From positions 16,474 through 80,473 of the forward strand of contig NZ_QEKV01000008.1 in NCBI RefSeq assembly GCF_003096635.1: 64,000 nucleotides of DNA, read 5' to 3'. Positions 28,087 to 37,514 of the stretch are shown piece by piece. The position numbers were made by a program, and so were the translations under genes. The DNA is from Ezakiella coagulans (lineage in GTDB: Bacteria; Bacillota; Clostridia; Tissierellales; Peptoniphilaceae). Position 1 is the stretch's first letter, and every line of letters starts with the position of its first letter. The notes below the pieces were generated by a model. The model saw nothing but the letters and a program-made list of their open reading frames with translations. It was not told the origin of the DNA and did no database searches.

Positions 28087-31086
28087 ATGCGACATCGAAA
28101 TAAAGTTTTTACCATTTCAAAGCTTGTTCGATATTTTATATATATAAGTTTAATCGTTATAATTGTTTTCGGAACACTATTCGCTCTTTCCGGAATAAGA
28201 ATTATGTCTCAGGTTGAGGACATCGACCCGAGAATAGTTAACATGGACTTGAATGAAACTTCCACAATATACGATCAAGATGGAAACTTAATTGAAAAAA
28301 TAGCGACAGCTGAATATCGTACAATGATAGGTGTTCAAGATATACCTAAAAATTTAAAAAACGCTTTCATAGCTATTGAAGACGAAAGATTTTTAAATCA
28401 CGTCGGAATTGACCCGAAAGGGATTTTAGCCTCATTATATGAAGCATATAAATCAGGTGACTCTGCTAGAGGTGCAAGTACAATCACCCAACAACTTGTT
28501 AAAAATACATTTTTAACACCTGCCAGAACGCTTGAAAGAAAGCTTAAAGAAATCGAAATTTCTATTAAGCTCGAAAAAATGCTTACTAAAGATCAAATTA
28601 TTGAAGCATATTTAAACAGAGTAAGTATGGGACAAAATGCTTACGGTGTTGAAGAAGCCGCTCAAACATATTTCAACAAACACGCCAAAGATTTGGATCT
28701 TGTTGAATGTGCAATGCTCGCTTCAGTTGTTAAAAACCCGAACATTTATCCACCTTTCTACAGGGTTGCACCTAGCAATTTCGATTCCACGAAAATGGAA
28801 AAAGTAGGAACTATAGATCTTTTAGGTCAAACTTATATACTTGTTTACAATCCGACAAATGAAAACCGTGCAAATGCTGTTTTAAGAAAGATGCATGAAC
28901 TTGGATTAATCACAAACGAAGAGTATGATGAAGCAAAAAAAGTTGACAAAAAATCTCTTCTTAAACCTGCTGAAAAAAAAGAAAATCAAATTACAAATTA
29001 CTTTGCGGACTATGTAAAAGAAAGAGTTGTTGAAGATCTTCAGGACAAATTCGGTTGGACAAAATCAAGAGCTCAAGATGAACTTTTCTATGGCGGACTC
29101 AAGATTTATTCGACAATTGATATGAAACTACAACAAGAAGTGGAAAACGACTATAAGAAATTTAATGAAATACTTGTTGGTGATACCACTCACCTTAAAG
29201 CACCGCTCTTACTTGATATGACTGTTGACCAATACGGTAACATCATTGATAGTAAAAATAGATTGGTATTTTTAAATAGAAACAATGTATTAAACAATGA
29301 CGGATTAATTTATCTTGCGGAAAACGAATACAAGTTTGCCGACAACGGCGATTTGATGATTAAATCCGTAAAGATGGTTCCTTATCCTTCAAATGTTGAC
29401 GTTTTAGACTTCTATACTATCGATGAAAAGAAAAATCTTTTGACACATACAATCGGAAGCCTTCCAATAAAAAAAGATGATTTCAATATGGAAAATGGAT
29501 GGATTCGAATTAACAAAAAAGCTCTCGACGAAAACCCTGAACTCTATGAAATCAAAGATGGCCTATTGGTATTTAAAGAAGGACAAATTTTTATAAACAA
29601 AAACGGAATTGTTCAACCACAAAGCTCAACAATTATTATCGACTATAAAAAAGGTCACATAATTGCAATGGCAGGCGGACGTGATGTTGATGGACGAAGA
29701 ATCTTCAACAGAGCTACAAATTCGGAAAGACAACCGGGATCATCTATAAAACCTGTCGGCGTATATCTCGAAGCACTTGACAACGGATACACTGCAGGCA
29801 GTGCGATAGACGATGTTCCATTTAACTTAAACGGCAATCCTTGGCCGAACAACTGGTACTCCGGTTATAAGGGAATCACATCGCTTAGATATGCGGTTGA
29901 GCAATCTATAAACACAAGTGCAGTACACACACTGAATAGTCTCGGCGTTAAAAAAGTTATTCCTTATCTTGAAAAGATGGGCATAATAAATAAAGAACAT
30001 CCTGAAAGAGACACGTTCGTTACTGAAGAAGAAAATGCAAAGTATAATGATGAAAACTCATCAGCTCTTGCTCTAGGTGGTATGACTAAAGGTTTGAGTC
30101 CTCTCACGTTGGCAAGTGCTTATACAGCAATTGCGAATGGGGGAGTTTATGTTAAACCTAGCCCGTACACAAAAGTTATAAATAAAGACGGTGCAACAAT
30201 TTTGGAATATAAGCCGCAAGGCGTTCGAGTTGTAAGCGAACAAACTGCCTATGTTATGAAGGATATTTTAAGAACCGTTGTTTCAAATGGACTTGGTAAA
30301 GCTGCAAAGGTTCCAAATCAAGTAACTGCCGGAAAGACCGGTACAACTCAATACACTGCTGACTTATGGTTCGTCGGATTTACAGATTATTATCTCGGTG
30401 CAACTTGGATTGGAAGCGATACCCCTCGTATTACAATGAATAAAAACTCAATGATAGCAGCTCAAATGTGGGAAAATATAATGGAAAAAGCCCATGAAGG
30501 TCTTGCTCCGGTAAATGAGTTTAAAATGCCTGACGGCATTGTTAAAGCTCAAATTTGTACCCAATCCGGAAAAGCTCCTACTCAACTTTGTACTGCTGAT
30601 CCTCGCGGAGTTGTTAAAACTGAAATATTTGTTAAAGGTACTGAACCGAAAAATCCTTGCGATATTCACGTTGAAGCAAAAATTTGTGAAGAATCAGGTC
30701 TTCTTGCAAATCCATACTGCCCGATTGATCATGTTAAGACAACTGTTTGTATAAATAGGAAGCCACAATACGTACCAAGTGCTCATAACGGCATTGTTCC
30801 ATCGGACTGGGGTTATTCCTATCCTCAAGGTTATTGTGACCTTCACAATGAAAATACCCAAAATGAGGACGGAGAAACTTCAGATCTGTTTGATCCGGAT
30901 ATTGAAACGGGAGACAGCGAGGATTCGAATAAAGATAACAGAACAAACAAAGATAATAAAGACAAAAACAACACTACAACAAAACCTAAGGAAAATAAAA
31001 AACCGCGTGATGTTGTAGTTCCAAAGGAAGATCAAAAACCAGGTGCTAATGAAAATAGCGGTGGAACAATTGATTTATTTAACTAA
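28087..31086 (+). CDS. class A penicillin-binding protein (PBP1A family)
   Basis: A 999-residue bifunctional peptidoglycan synthase anchored by a helix at about 14-36. The GT51 transglycosylase domain has the catalytic glutamate motif IAIEDERFLNHVGIDP (about 96-110), GASTITQQLVKNTF and IEAYLNRVSMGQNAYGVEEA. An atypically long linker of about 250 residues precedes the transpeptidase domain, with Ser552 in PGSSIKPVG (SxxK), SIN at 607-609 and KTG at 750-752 (AGKTGTTQYT). The C-terminus carries two related Cys-containing units (ICTQSGKAPTQLC and ICEESGLLANPYC) and then a low-complexity Asp/Asn/Lys-rich tail ending DLFN. The ATG at 28087 follows AAGGAGAACTGT. It is a one-gene transcript with its own promoter and terminator. 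Confidence 0.96.
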   Translation: MRHRNKVFTISKLVRYFIYISLIVIIVFGTLFALSGIRIMSQVEDIDPRIVNMDLNETSTIYDQDGNLIEKIATAEYRTMIGVQDIPKNLKNAFIAIEDERFLNHVGIDPKGILASLYEAYKSGDSARGASTITQQLVKNTFLTPARTLERKLKEIEISIKLEKMLTKDQIIEAYLNRVSMGQNAYGVEEAAQTYFNKHAKDLDLVECAMLASVVKNPNIYPPFYRVAPSNFDSTKMEKVGTIDLLGQTYILVYNPTNENRANAVLRKMHELGLITNEEYDEAKKVDKKSLLKPAEKKENQITNYFADYVKERVVEDLQDKFGWTKSRAQDELFYGGLKIYSTIDMKLQQEVENDYKKFNEILVGDTTHLKAPLLLDMTVDQYGNIIDSKNRLVFLNRNNVLNNDGLIYLAENEYKFADNGDLMIKSVKMVPYPSNVDVLDFYTIDEKKNLLTHTIGSLPIKKDDFNMENGWIRINKKALDENPELYEIKDGLLVFKEGQIFINKNGIVQPQSSTIIIDYKKGHIIAMAGGRDVDGRRIFNRATNSERQPGSSIKPVGVYLEALDNGYTAGSAIDDVPFNLNGNPWPNNWYSGYKGITSLRYAVEQSINTSAVHTLNSLGVKKVIPYLEKMGIINKEHPERDTFVTEEENAKYNDENSSALALGGMTKGLSPLTLASAYTAIANGGVYVKPSPYTKVINKDGATILEYKPQGVRVVSEQTAYVMKDILRTVVSNGLGKAAKVPNQVTAGKTGTTQYTADLWFVGFTDYYLGATWIGSDTPRITMNKNSMIAAQMWENIMEKAHEGLAPVNEFKMPDGIVKAQICTQSGKAPTQLCTADPRGVVKTEIFVKGTEPKNPCDIHVEAKICEESGLLANPYCPIDHVKTTVCINRKPQYVPSAHNGIVPSDWGYSYPQGYCDLHNENTQNEDGETSDLFDPDIETGDSEDSNKDNRTNKDNKDKNNTTTKPKENKKPRDVVVPKEDQKPGANENSGGTIDLFN

Positions 31087-31122
31087 AAGAAAAGAAGCAA
31101 ATTAGCTTCTTTTCTTTTTATC
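31085..31122 (+). terminator. Rho-independent terminator of the PBP gene
   Basis: A 14-bp stem AAAAGAAAAGAAGC/GCTTCTTTTCTTTT (31085-31098 with 31105-31118) and a 6-base loop, continuing into T residues. Confidence 0.85.
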
Positions 31123-31177
31123 ACTTTTTATTACATTTAGGAAAATAAACTATTTATTGAAAAAAGGGAGCAAAACT

Positions 31178-32425
31178 ATGGAAAATGAAATAATAAAAAA
31201 TTTAAAATCTGACAAAGAATTCTTATGGTTAAATCCAAGTTTTAATAAAGATTCATTATATGATGCGATTTCAAGTAAACAAATATATGAGGCAAATGAT
31301 CTACTAATAAGATTTTCACCGTTTTTAAAATCTTCATTCAAAGAACTTGAGCCGACAAACGGCATCATAGAGTCCCCTCTTCTAAAATTAAATAATTTCA
31401 GCATAAATAATATCTATTTAAAAGAGGATAATCTTCTTCCGATTGCAGGAAGTGTGAAAGCAAGAGGTGGAATTTTTGAAATTTTAAAATATGCAGAAAC
31501 TCTTGCGACGAATGCAAATATTATAGACACTAAAATCGATTATTCTCAGTTCAATTCTGATGTTTTTCGAGACTTTTTCAGCAGATACAAGATTCAAGTC
31601 GGCTCGACTGGAAATCTCGGCATTTCAATCGGACTAATAAGTGCAAAACTCGGTTTTAATGCTATTGTGCATATGAGTAAGGATGCAAAAGAATGGAAGA
31701 AAAAACTTCTTCGAGAAAACGGAGTTAACGTAATTGAATATGATTCTAACTACAGCGAAGCTGTCAAAAATGGAAGAATACTTTCGGACAAAGATGATAA
31801 AAGTTATTTTGTCGATGATGAAAAATCTATCAATTTGTTTCTAGGCTATTCAACCGCTGCCCTGAGACTAAAAGAACAGCTTAATGAAAAACAAATTCTG
31901 GTTGACGATAATCATCCGCTATTTTTTTATATTCCTTGCGGTGTTGGTGGAGCCCCTTCCGGTATTTTGCACGGCCTAAAAACTATCTTTGGTAAAAATG
32001 TTTACGTATTCTATGTAGAGCCTGTAAGAAGTGCATCGGTGCTTCTTGGCATGTCCACAGGTTTAAACAGCAAAATAAGTATTGAAGATATTGGCATGGA
32101 TGGAAAAACTGAAGCTGACGGACTTGCAGTGGGAAGAGCTAGTGAATTATGCTGCGAATCCTCAAAAAACACTCTCTCCGGCATATTTACTATAAATGAA
32201 AATTCTATTTTTGAACTAATGAGAGAACTTTATAAAAACGAAGGCGTTTTTGTGGAGCCCAGCGCCGCAAGTTCTATGATTTTCACAAAATTTTTAAACG
32301 CTTCAGAATTTTTGAATTTTATAAATAAAGAAGAAATTTTTCTTGAAAATATAACCCACATTGCTTGGTCGACAGGCGGAATGCTTGTTCCCGAAAAAGA
32401 AAGAACAATTCTTCTGGACAAATAA
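31178..32425 (+). CDS. dsdA: D-serine ammonia-lyase
   Basis: A 415-residue PLP enzyme matching D-serine dehydratase, which converts D-serine to pyruvate and ammonia. Signatures are GIIESPLLKLNNFS, the PLP lysine in LPIAGSVKARGGIFE (about 93), the glycine-rich phosphate loop VGSTGNLGISIGL, the FYIPCGVGGAPSGILHGL stretch and the C-terminal FVEPSAASSMI. Start: the ATG at 31178 is preceded by AAAAGGGAGC; a TTG at 31157 lies upstream of that site and is rejected. It is a single-gene unit and fits an amino-acid-fermenting lifestyle together with the tryptophanase-like and asparaginase genes. Confidence 0.93.
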   Translation: MENEIIKNLKSDKEFLWLNPSFNKDSLYDAISSKQIYEANDLLIRFSPFLKSSFKELEPTNGIIESPLLKLNNFSINNIYLKEDNLLPIAGSVKARGGIFEILKYAETLATNANIIDTKIDYSQFNSDVFRDFFSRYKIQVGSTGNLGISIGLISAKLGFNAIVHMSKDAKEWKKKLLRENGVNVIEYDSNYSEAVKNGRILSDKDDKSYFVDDEKSINLFLGYSTAALRLKEQLNEKQILVDDNHPLFFYIPCGVGGAPSGILHGLKTIFGKNVYVFYVEPVRSASVLLGMSTGLNSKISIEDIGMDGKTEADGLAVGRASELCCESSKNTLSGIFTINENSIFELMRELYKNEGVFVEPSAASSMIFTKFLNASEFLNFINKEEIFLENITHIAWSTGGMLVPEKERTILLDK

Positions 32426-32461
32426 AAAATGGCTAACTATTTTTATAGTAGCCATTTTAAT
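32425..32461. terminator. terminator between convergent dsdA and the M42 peptidase gene
   Basis: AAATGGCTA (32427-32435) pairs with TAGCCATTT (32449-32457), extended by CTAT/ATAG around a TTTT loop with one bulge. T-rich flanks on both strands suggest bidirectional use. Confidence 0.75.
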
Positions 32462-32467
32462 TTGCTT

Positions 32468-33511
32468 TTATTTTGCCAATACATATGCGAGCGCTAAGTC
32501 AGTTGTTGCTTTAATACCATCAATGTGTGTACGTTCAAAGCTGTGACTTGCATCAACACCAGGTCCAATTAGTGCTGCTCTTGCATCAACGCCTGCTCTT
32601 TGTGCAGCAGAAGCATCTGATCCATAGAATGGGTAAATATCGAGTTCGTATGGAATGTCATTTTCTTTTGCGAGCTTTATTAGCTTTCTCTTCATATCGA
32701 TATCGTAAGGTCCGGTTGAGTCCTTAACGCAAATTGTTGTTTTTTGTTCGTCTGAAGTTTGTCCAGGTCCAGGGGCAGCCATATCTACCGAAATAAATTC
32801 AGTAACTTCTTTTGGAACTCCAGCACTTGATCCGTGACCTACTTCTTCATAGTTTGAAATGAATAAATATGTTGTTCTTGGTGGAACTATATTGTTTTCT
32901 TTCAAATATTTTGCAATACCTAAAAGAGAAATAACGCATGCTTTATCATCGAGGTGACGGCTCTTTAAATAGCCTGAATCACAGAGTCTTGTTCCTGTAT
33001 TGTAATAAACGAAGTCACCAACTTGAATTCCTAATTTTTCCAAATCTTCTTTGCTCTTTACAACTTCGTCAACACGGATTTCGAGGTTCTTATCATTTCT
33101 TTCGATTGATTGTGTGAGTGAACCGTTCACGTGACTTGATGCAGCTGTTGTCATAATTGTGCCTGTATATTCTCTGCCATCTTCCGTTGGAATTCTGACT
33201 TCAAGACCTTCAACCGTTGCCCAAGCGTATCCACCGAGCATGCTCATTTTTAAGCGTCCGTTCGGTTTTAGTTCTTTAACCATTGCTCCAAGTGTGTCAA
33301 CGTGTGCTGACAATAAAAGAGCATCTTCCTTGTTTTCCCCTTCAATTTTGCAAATCAAAGCTCCTTTTCTTGTATATTCACAAGGATAATATTTTTCAAG
33401 CTCATCCTTTACAAGTTTAACAGCCTTTTGTGTGTCCCCTGTCGGTGATGGTGTCTTTAAAAGTTCAATACCAAAATTGATAATATAATCTAAATCATAT
33501 TTAAATGCCAT
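32468..33511 (-). CDS. M42 family metallopeptidase
   Basis: A 347-residue M42 aminopeptidase (FrvX/YsdC/glutamyl-aminopeptidase type), a cytoplasmic di-zinc enzyme forming large tetrahedral oligomers that degrade peptides. Metal and catalytic residues are visible in LLSAHVDTLGAMVKEL (His and Asp), SRHLDDKACVISLLG (Asp), NYEEVGHGSSAG (catalytic Glu and zinc Glu), SVDMAAPGPGQ (Asp) and the C-terminal ASHSFERTHIDGI (His). The ATG at 33511 follows AAGGAGGTATATT. It has its own promoter (33539-33567) embedded in the end of aroQ. Substrate preference is not readable. Confidence 0.92.
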   Translation of the reverse strand: MAFKYDLDYIINFGIELLKTPSPTGDTQKAVKLVKDELEKYYPCEYTRKGALICKIEGENKEDALLLSAHVDTLGAMVKELKPNGRLKMSMLGGYAWATVEGLEVRIPTEDGREYTGTIMTTAASSHVNGSLTQSIERNDKNLEIRVDEVVKSKEDLEKLGIQVGDFVYYNTGTRLCDSGYLKSRHLDDKACVISLLGIAKYLKENNIVPPRTTYLFISNYEEVGHGSSAGVPKEVTEFISVDMAAPGPGQTSDEQKTTICVKDSTGPYDIDMKRKLIKLAKENDIPYELDIYPFYGSDASAAQRAGVDARAALIGPGVDASHSFERTHIDGIKATTDLALAYVLAK

Positions 33512-33538
33512 AATATACCTCCTTAATAATACATTTTA

Positions 33539-33567
33539 ATTATAACATTTTTAATGCAAAATTACAA
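33539..33567 (-). promoter_or_regulatory. promoter of the M42 peptidase gene inside the aroQ end
   Basis: TTGTAA (33562-33567 on minus, made of the last Leu codon and stop of aroQ) and consensus TATAAT (33539-33544) with 17 bases between. Confidence 0.7.
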
Positions 33568-33975
33568 AAAATAGCTCAAAGCCATTTTATATACATAATC
33601 TCCAAATCCGGCGATAACTCCGTCAGCACCGCGAGCGGTGACAAGATTTCTTCTCTCTTCTTCACGTCTAAACACATTTGTTATGTGCACTTCAACTTTG
33701 GGCACATCTATTGAAAGAAGAGCGTCTAATATAGCAATGCTATAGTGAGAATATGCTCCTGGATTTATTATTAGCCCATCGTAATCTCTGAGCTGAATCC
33801 TGTCTATTATTTCTCCTTCTGAATTCGACGTAAAAAATTCTATGTCATTGTCATTTAAATCTGCCATAGACCTCAATTCATTTTCTATATCCGTTAGCGA
33901 CTTCGTGCCGTATTTTTCCGGTTCTCTGATACCCAAATATCTAAGATTCGGACCGTTTACTACTAATATTCTCAT
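33562..33975 (-). CDS. aroQ: type II 3-dehydroquinate dehydratase
   Basis: A 137-residue type II dehydroquinase, third step of the shikimate pathway (3-dehydroquinate to 3-dehydroshikimate). Motifs: MRILVVNGPNLRYLGIREPE with the active-site Arg, the following EKYGTKSLTD with the catalytic Tyr, INPGAYSHYSIAILDAL, and VEVHITNVFRREEERR with the His and Arg that bind substrate. It is the last gene of the ten-gene murB-aro operon and overlaps aroK by 4 bases (ATGA). Confidence 0.97.
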   Translation of the reverse strand: MRILVVNGPNLRYLGIREPEKYGTKSLTDIENELRSMADLNDNDIEFFTSNSEGEIIDRIQLRDYDGLIINPGAYSHYSIAILDALLSIDVPKVEVHITNVFRREEERRNLVTARGADGVIAGFGDYVYKMALSYFL

Positions 33976-34481
33976 TTTACAATTCCCATCCTTCTAAGTT
34001 CATCTTTTATAAAGCTCGCTGTTAAAAATAAGCCGTTATTGACCCTAACTTCCATATCGCAAAAATCTCTATACTTGTCAATTCGCCTCTCATATAATAA
34101 ATTTAAAACTTTATCCTTATTATTTCTAAGTAGCGGCCTATTTTTGCTGGTCAAAACTTTTCTGATTTCATTAAGATCGCGATTTATAAAAATAACAAAT
34201 CCGTTTTTCTTTAAAACCTCTTTGTTGCACGCCCTCTCAACGACACCGCCTCCGGTTGCGACTACAGTTCTATCATATTTATTCATTATGTCGACGAGTG
34301 CTTTTGTTTCCTCTATTCTAAAAAAATCTTCGCCGATTTCAAAAAGTTCATCAACAGTCATTCCGGATGTTTTTTTTATATACCTATCCGAGTCAATTGC
34401 CTTGTAGCCAAGCATTTTTCTAAGTTCGAGCGAAAGAGTTGTCTTTCCGCAACCAGGCATTCCGATTAAAACTATATTCAC
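33972..34481 (-). CDS. aroK: shikimate kinase
   Basis: A 169-residue shikimate kinase. Walker A is LIGMPGCGKTTLSLEL; shikimate-binding residues appear in IDSDRYIKKTSG (DxD-like), FRIEETKAL and VVATGGGVVER; the lid arginine is in NRPLLRNNKDKV. The predicted start is a GTG at 34481, forming GTGA overlap with the aroC stop. It phosphorylates shikimate for the AroA step encoded in the same operon. Confidence 0.96.
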   Translation of the reverse strand: MNIVLIGMPGCGKTTLSLELRKMLGYKAIDSDRYIKKTSGMTVDELFEIGEDFFRIEETKALVDIMNKYDRTVVATGGGVVERACNKEVLKKNGFVIFINRDLNEIRKVLTSKNRPLLRNNKDKVLNLLYERRIDKYRDFCDMEVRVNNGLFLTASFIKDELRRMGIVK

Positions 34482-35416
34482 TTCGACCCTCTCCTTATTA
34501 AATCATATAAAACTATCGCAGTCATCGACTCCAAGACAACTTGAACACGTTTTGAAATATTCTTGTCGTGCCTACCTTCGAACTTCGTCTTCACTTCATT
34601 ATACTCCTTATCAACTGTTTGAATCGAAAAATCGTGTGTTTGAATCGGTTTTAGAAGTATATAAAAATAAATTTCTTCTCCATTTGTTATACCACCGTCA
34701 ACTCCGCCCCAATAGTTGTGTTTTAGTTTCGGTTCACCGTCTTTAATCTCGTACTCCTCATATATATCTTCAATTTTTTTATTGTACAGATTTTCTATTT
34801 CTCCGAAGTTCACGCCCTTTACTGCAGGTATTGAAAACATCGCATGCGCAATTTCAGATTCAAAGCTGTCGAAAAACGGTTCACCTACACCCGCTTTAAC
34901 TCCGTGAACAGAGACTTTTATTTTGGCTCCGGTGCCCGATTCTCCGAAAATTGTGTTTGATTCAAGCGTGATACCCATTTTTAAAAGTATATCCCTTACA
35001 ACAGTGCCTGCGACAACTATAGGTGCAGTCATTCTGCCGGAAAATATTCCTCCGCCGGTTTTAAAAGCGTTCCCGTTATATTTTACATACTTAGAATAAT
35101 CCGCATGTCCCGGTCTAAATATGTTCGATATCTCCTCATAATCTTCCGGTTTTATATCCTCGTTTTTAATCGCAAAAGTAAAAGGTGCTTCCGTCGTGTG
35201 TCCGTCCTCCAAACCTGACACAAATAAAAAATCGTCCTTTTCGACTCTCTTTGTCTCGCCTTTTAAACTCGGTCTTCGCCTTTCGAGATTTGATTTTATT
35301 TTTTCAAAGTCTATCTTTGTTCCTGCAGGGAGTCCCTCCAAACTTCCTCCAACGCAAATGTCATGGGAAGCTCCGAAAATATTAAATTTTACAACTTTTC
35401 CAATAGAAAAACTCAT
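34478..35416 (-). CDS. aroC: chorismate synthase (short, clostridial type)
   Basis: A 312-residue chorismate synthase, which makes chorismate from EPSP with reduced FMN. Recognisable motifs are FNIFGASHDICVGG (catalytic His context, usually GESHG), NLERRRPSLKGETKR, IFRPGHADYSKYVKYNG (second catalytic His), FKTGGGIFSGRMTAP and near the end FEGRHDKNISKRVQVV. It is shorter than the usual 350-390 residues, and the C-terminal family motif RHDPxxxPR is changed to RHDKNISKR. Since all other pathway genes surround it, it is very probably functional. ATGA overlap with aroA. Confidence 0.92.
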   Translation of the reverse strand: MSFSIGKVVKFNIFGASHDICVGGSLEGLPAGTKIDFEKIKSNLERRRPSLKGETKRVEKDDFLFVSGLEDGHTTEAPFTFAIKNEDIKPEDYEEISNIFRPGHADYSKYVKYNGNAFKTGGGIFSGRMTAPIVVAGTVVRDILLKMGITLESNTIFGESGTGAKIKVSVHGVKAGVGEPFFDSFESEIAHAMFSIPAVKGVNFGEIENLYNKKIEDIYEEYEIKDGEPKLKHNYWGGVDGGITNGEEIYFYILLKPIQTHDFSIQTVDKEYNEVKTKFEGRHDKNISKRVQVVLESMTAIVLYDLIRRGSK

Positions 35417-36576
35417 TTCATCCTCCCCAAAAAACTATATAGCTCAAAATGTGATTTTTTTAGGCATTCTTTATTTTTAATAAATACTCTCCCCTTATGA
35501 AAACATGAAAGTATGAGCGCCATATGAAAAATCCTGTGTTCTTTCGGATATAAATAAATCGAACGTTCATAATCAAAATCCGAAGTTCTTTCGCAGATAA
35601 CAATTGCATCTCGCCCAATTGAAACAGCATAGCCGAACAAATTCAAAACTTTTTTTATTTCAAGAGTTCTATTCGATTCCTTAAACGCAAGATTTTTTAT
35701 ACCTATAATTTTATATCTTTTTCCATTCATTGCCGATTTTATTGCAAGTGCCGCAGTAAAAACCGGTGCAAGATCCAAATTGTTGCTTAAATCAAAAATA
35801 CTTTTGTTTGATTTAAGCCACTCTCCTATTATGTTATCAGTCGATTTTGCAGCCTTCATTTTAGGCATATCGCCGTCAAGCCTATTAAAATATTTTAATA
35901 CTTCAAAAAAAGCTCTATTGCTCATATCTTCAGGCACATGAACTTCTATTTTTTCAGAACTTTTGTTCATTCTTAGAATTGCGTCTTCAGTTTGGTGGAT
36001 ATATTGAATATTTGGCCCCTCGCCATAATTTACATCAAATTGATTAACGCCCGCCATCATCATGCCTGAGGCAAACTGTGTTGACTTTGATATGTCTACA
36101 TCAAATTTTTCTCGAGTTAACTTTCCTGAAAATTCAATAGAATTCTTTGATTTTTTAAACTCAATTCCCTCATCTTTAAAAAGTTTTTCGTAGTAATCAA
36201 GCGGTCTTTCAAAAAGTCGTTCACTTCCTTCGAGCTTATGTTTCTTCCCGTCCAGAAAAACCGGAATGAGAAATCTTAGACTGCTCCCGCTATCTTTTAA
36301 ATAATGTGCTTCCTTCTTAGTTTTCCATTTAGGAAGAAGTATAAGTTCTGCGGTTTTCCCAAAGCGACTATTATAATATTTGAATTTATAATTATCATAA
36401 AGAGCGAAAAGCGTTATATTTGCATCTTCTGAAAAACTAAAGTTCTTAATTTTTGTCGGTCTATTTAAAACATAACTCAAAAGCAAAAATCTGTGACTGT
36501 AGCTTTTTGATGAACATGGTAAATATGGAATTTTTAAATTTTCATCAAAATTTTTTTCAAATTTTCTTCCAGCCAC
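35413..36576 (-). CDS. aroA: 3-phosphoshikimate 1-carboxyvinyltransferase (EPSP synthase)
   Basis: A 387-residue, rather divergent EPSP synthase joining PEP to shikimate-3-phosphate. Motifs: PCSSKSYSHRFLLLSYV (Lys-Ser and Arg of the active site; usual form PGSKS), HYLKDSGSSLRFLIPV (usual NSGTSxR), SKSTQFASGMMMAG (usual SSQ), the Asp in NNLDLAPVFTAAL and FKESNRTLEIKKVL near the end. The start is a GTG at 36576, giving a 43-base overlap with aroB; no in-frame ATG exists before the active-site lysine, and 19 residues ahead of that motif is normal for the family. A slightly later non-ATG start cannot be excluded. Confidence 0.93.
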   Translation of the reverse strand: MAGRKFEKNFDENLKIPYLPCSSKSYSHRFLLLSYVLNRPTKIKNFSFSEDANITLFALYDNYKFKYYNSRFGKTAELILLPKWKTKKEAHYLKDSGSSLRFLIPVFLDGKKHKLEGSERLFERPLDYYEKLFKDEGIEFKKSKNSIEFSGKLTREKFDVDISKSTQFASGMMMAGVNQFDVNYGEGPNIQYIHQTEDAILRMNKSSEKIEVHVPEDMSNRAFFEVLKYFNRLDGDMPKMKAAKSTDNIIGEWLKSNKSIFDLSNNLDLAPVFTAALAIKSAMNGKRYKIIGIKNLAFKESNRTLEIKKVLNLFGYAVSIGRDAIVICERTSDFDYERSIYLYPKEHRIFHMALILSCFHKGRVFIKNKECLKKSHFELYSFLGRMK

Positions 36577-37514
36577 GCTCTTTTTACCCTCACAATCTTC
36601 CCTTTTCCAATAGATTCCACAATCGGAACATCTATAGATTCTTTGTCCACAGCTTTTTTGTCCGCACTGAAATCAAAATCTATATCTTTTTTAATCTCCG
36701 GTTTTCCATATAAAATCTCATAAAATTCTCTAAAAATTTGAATTGTCTCCTCATCAGAATATCCGAGCATCGCCTCCATGAAGAGCCCCATCGCAACAGC
36801 CTTTCCGTGACTTATTTTATAATCAGATTGGCTTTCCAAAAAATGTGCAACCGTGTGCCCTGCATTTAAAAGATTTCTTATTGCCTTATCTCGAAAATCC
36901 ATCTCGACAATTTTTGCTTTTTTAAAAGGTGCATACTCAGTCATTTTGTTTATGAGTTTCTCTTTTTCTCCGGCTTTTAAAAGTTCAAACATTTTGATTG
37001 CAACATCTTTATCAAATAGTGCTGCAAGTTTAAAACCTTCCACAAAACCATCTTTTAAGTCATCCGCTTCAAGAGTATTTGTAAAGTCCGCATCGATATA
37101 AACAATGTCCGGCTCTTTAAAAATTCCTACATTGTTCTTTGCATGCATAAAATTTATCGCACACTTTCCTCCAATCGCCGCATCTGTCATCGACAAAAGT
37201 GTCGTAGGAAGAATTACATGTCTTATTCCTCGCATATAAATACCAGCGGCAAAAGACGCGACATCGGAAATAGTTCCGCCTCCAACTACATAAAGTGTCG
37301 AATTTCTAGTAAGCGACAACTCGTGCATTCGCTCAACTAATGAAAATAAAACTTCTTTTGTTTTCGCACACTCTCCACCCTCAATAAACATAGTGTTATC
37401 AGGAAAAATATCCGGATATAAACCTTTTAATTTCCTGTCAGCAACAACCAAGTATTCTTCTGTGTCTATATAGTCTGATTTATTTTTTATGGATTTTAAA
37501 ATTATTTTTTCCAC
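36534..37514 (-). CDS. aroB: 3-dehydroquinate synthase
   Basis: A 326-residue dehydroquinate synthase (NAD- and zinc-dependent, second shikimate step). NAD-binding VVGGGTISDVASFAAGIYMR, then HVILPTTLLSMTDAAIGGK and KNNVGIFKEPDIVYID. Zinc ligands are in DGFVEGFKLAAL (Glu), NAGHTVAHFLES (His) and KISHGKAVAMG (His; the usual form is HGEAV). It is about 30 residues shorter than typical bacterial AroB. The start is a GTG at 37514 after GGAGGATTT, overlapping aroF by 13 bases. Confidence 0.95.
   Translation of the reverse strand: MEKIILKSIKNKSDYIDTEEYLVVADRKLKGLYPDIFPDNTMFIEGGECAKTKEVLFSLVERMHELSLTRNSTLYVVGGGTISDVASFAAGIYMRGIRHVILPTTLLSMTDAAIGGKCAINFMHAKNNVGIFKEPDIVYIDADFTNTLEADDLKDGFVEGFKLAALFDKDVAIKMFELLKAGEKEKLINKMTEYAPFKKAKIVEMDFRDKAIRNLLNAGHTVAHFLESQSDYKISHGKAVAMGLFMEAMLGYSDEETIQIFREFYEILYGKPEIKKDIDFDFSADKKAVDKESIDVPIVESIGKGKIVRVKRAWLEENLKKILMKI

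Noticed and set aside
31157..31177. Upstream TTG start for dsdA
   Set aside because: The ribosome binding site AAGGGAG lies downstream of that TTG and is spaced for the ATG at 31178.
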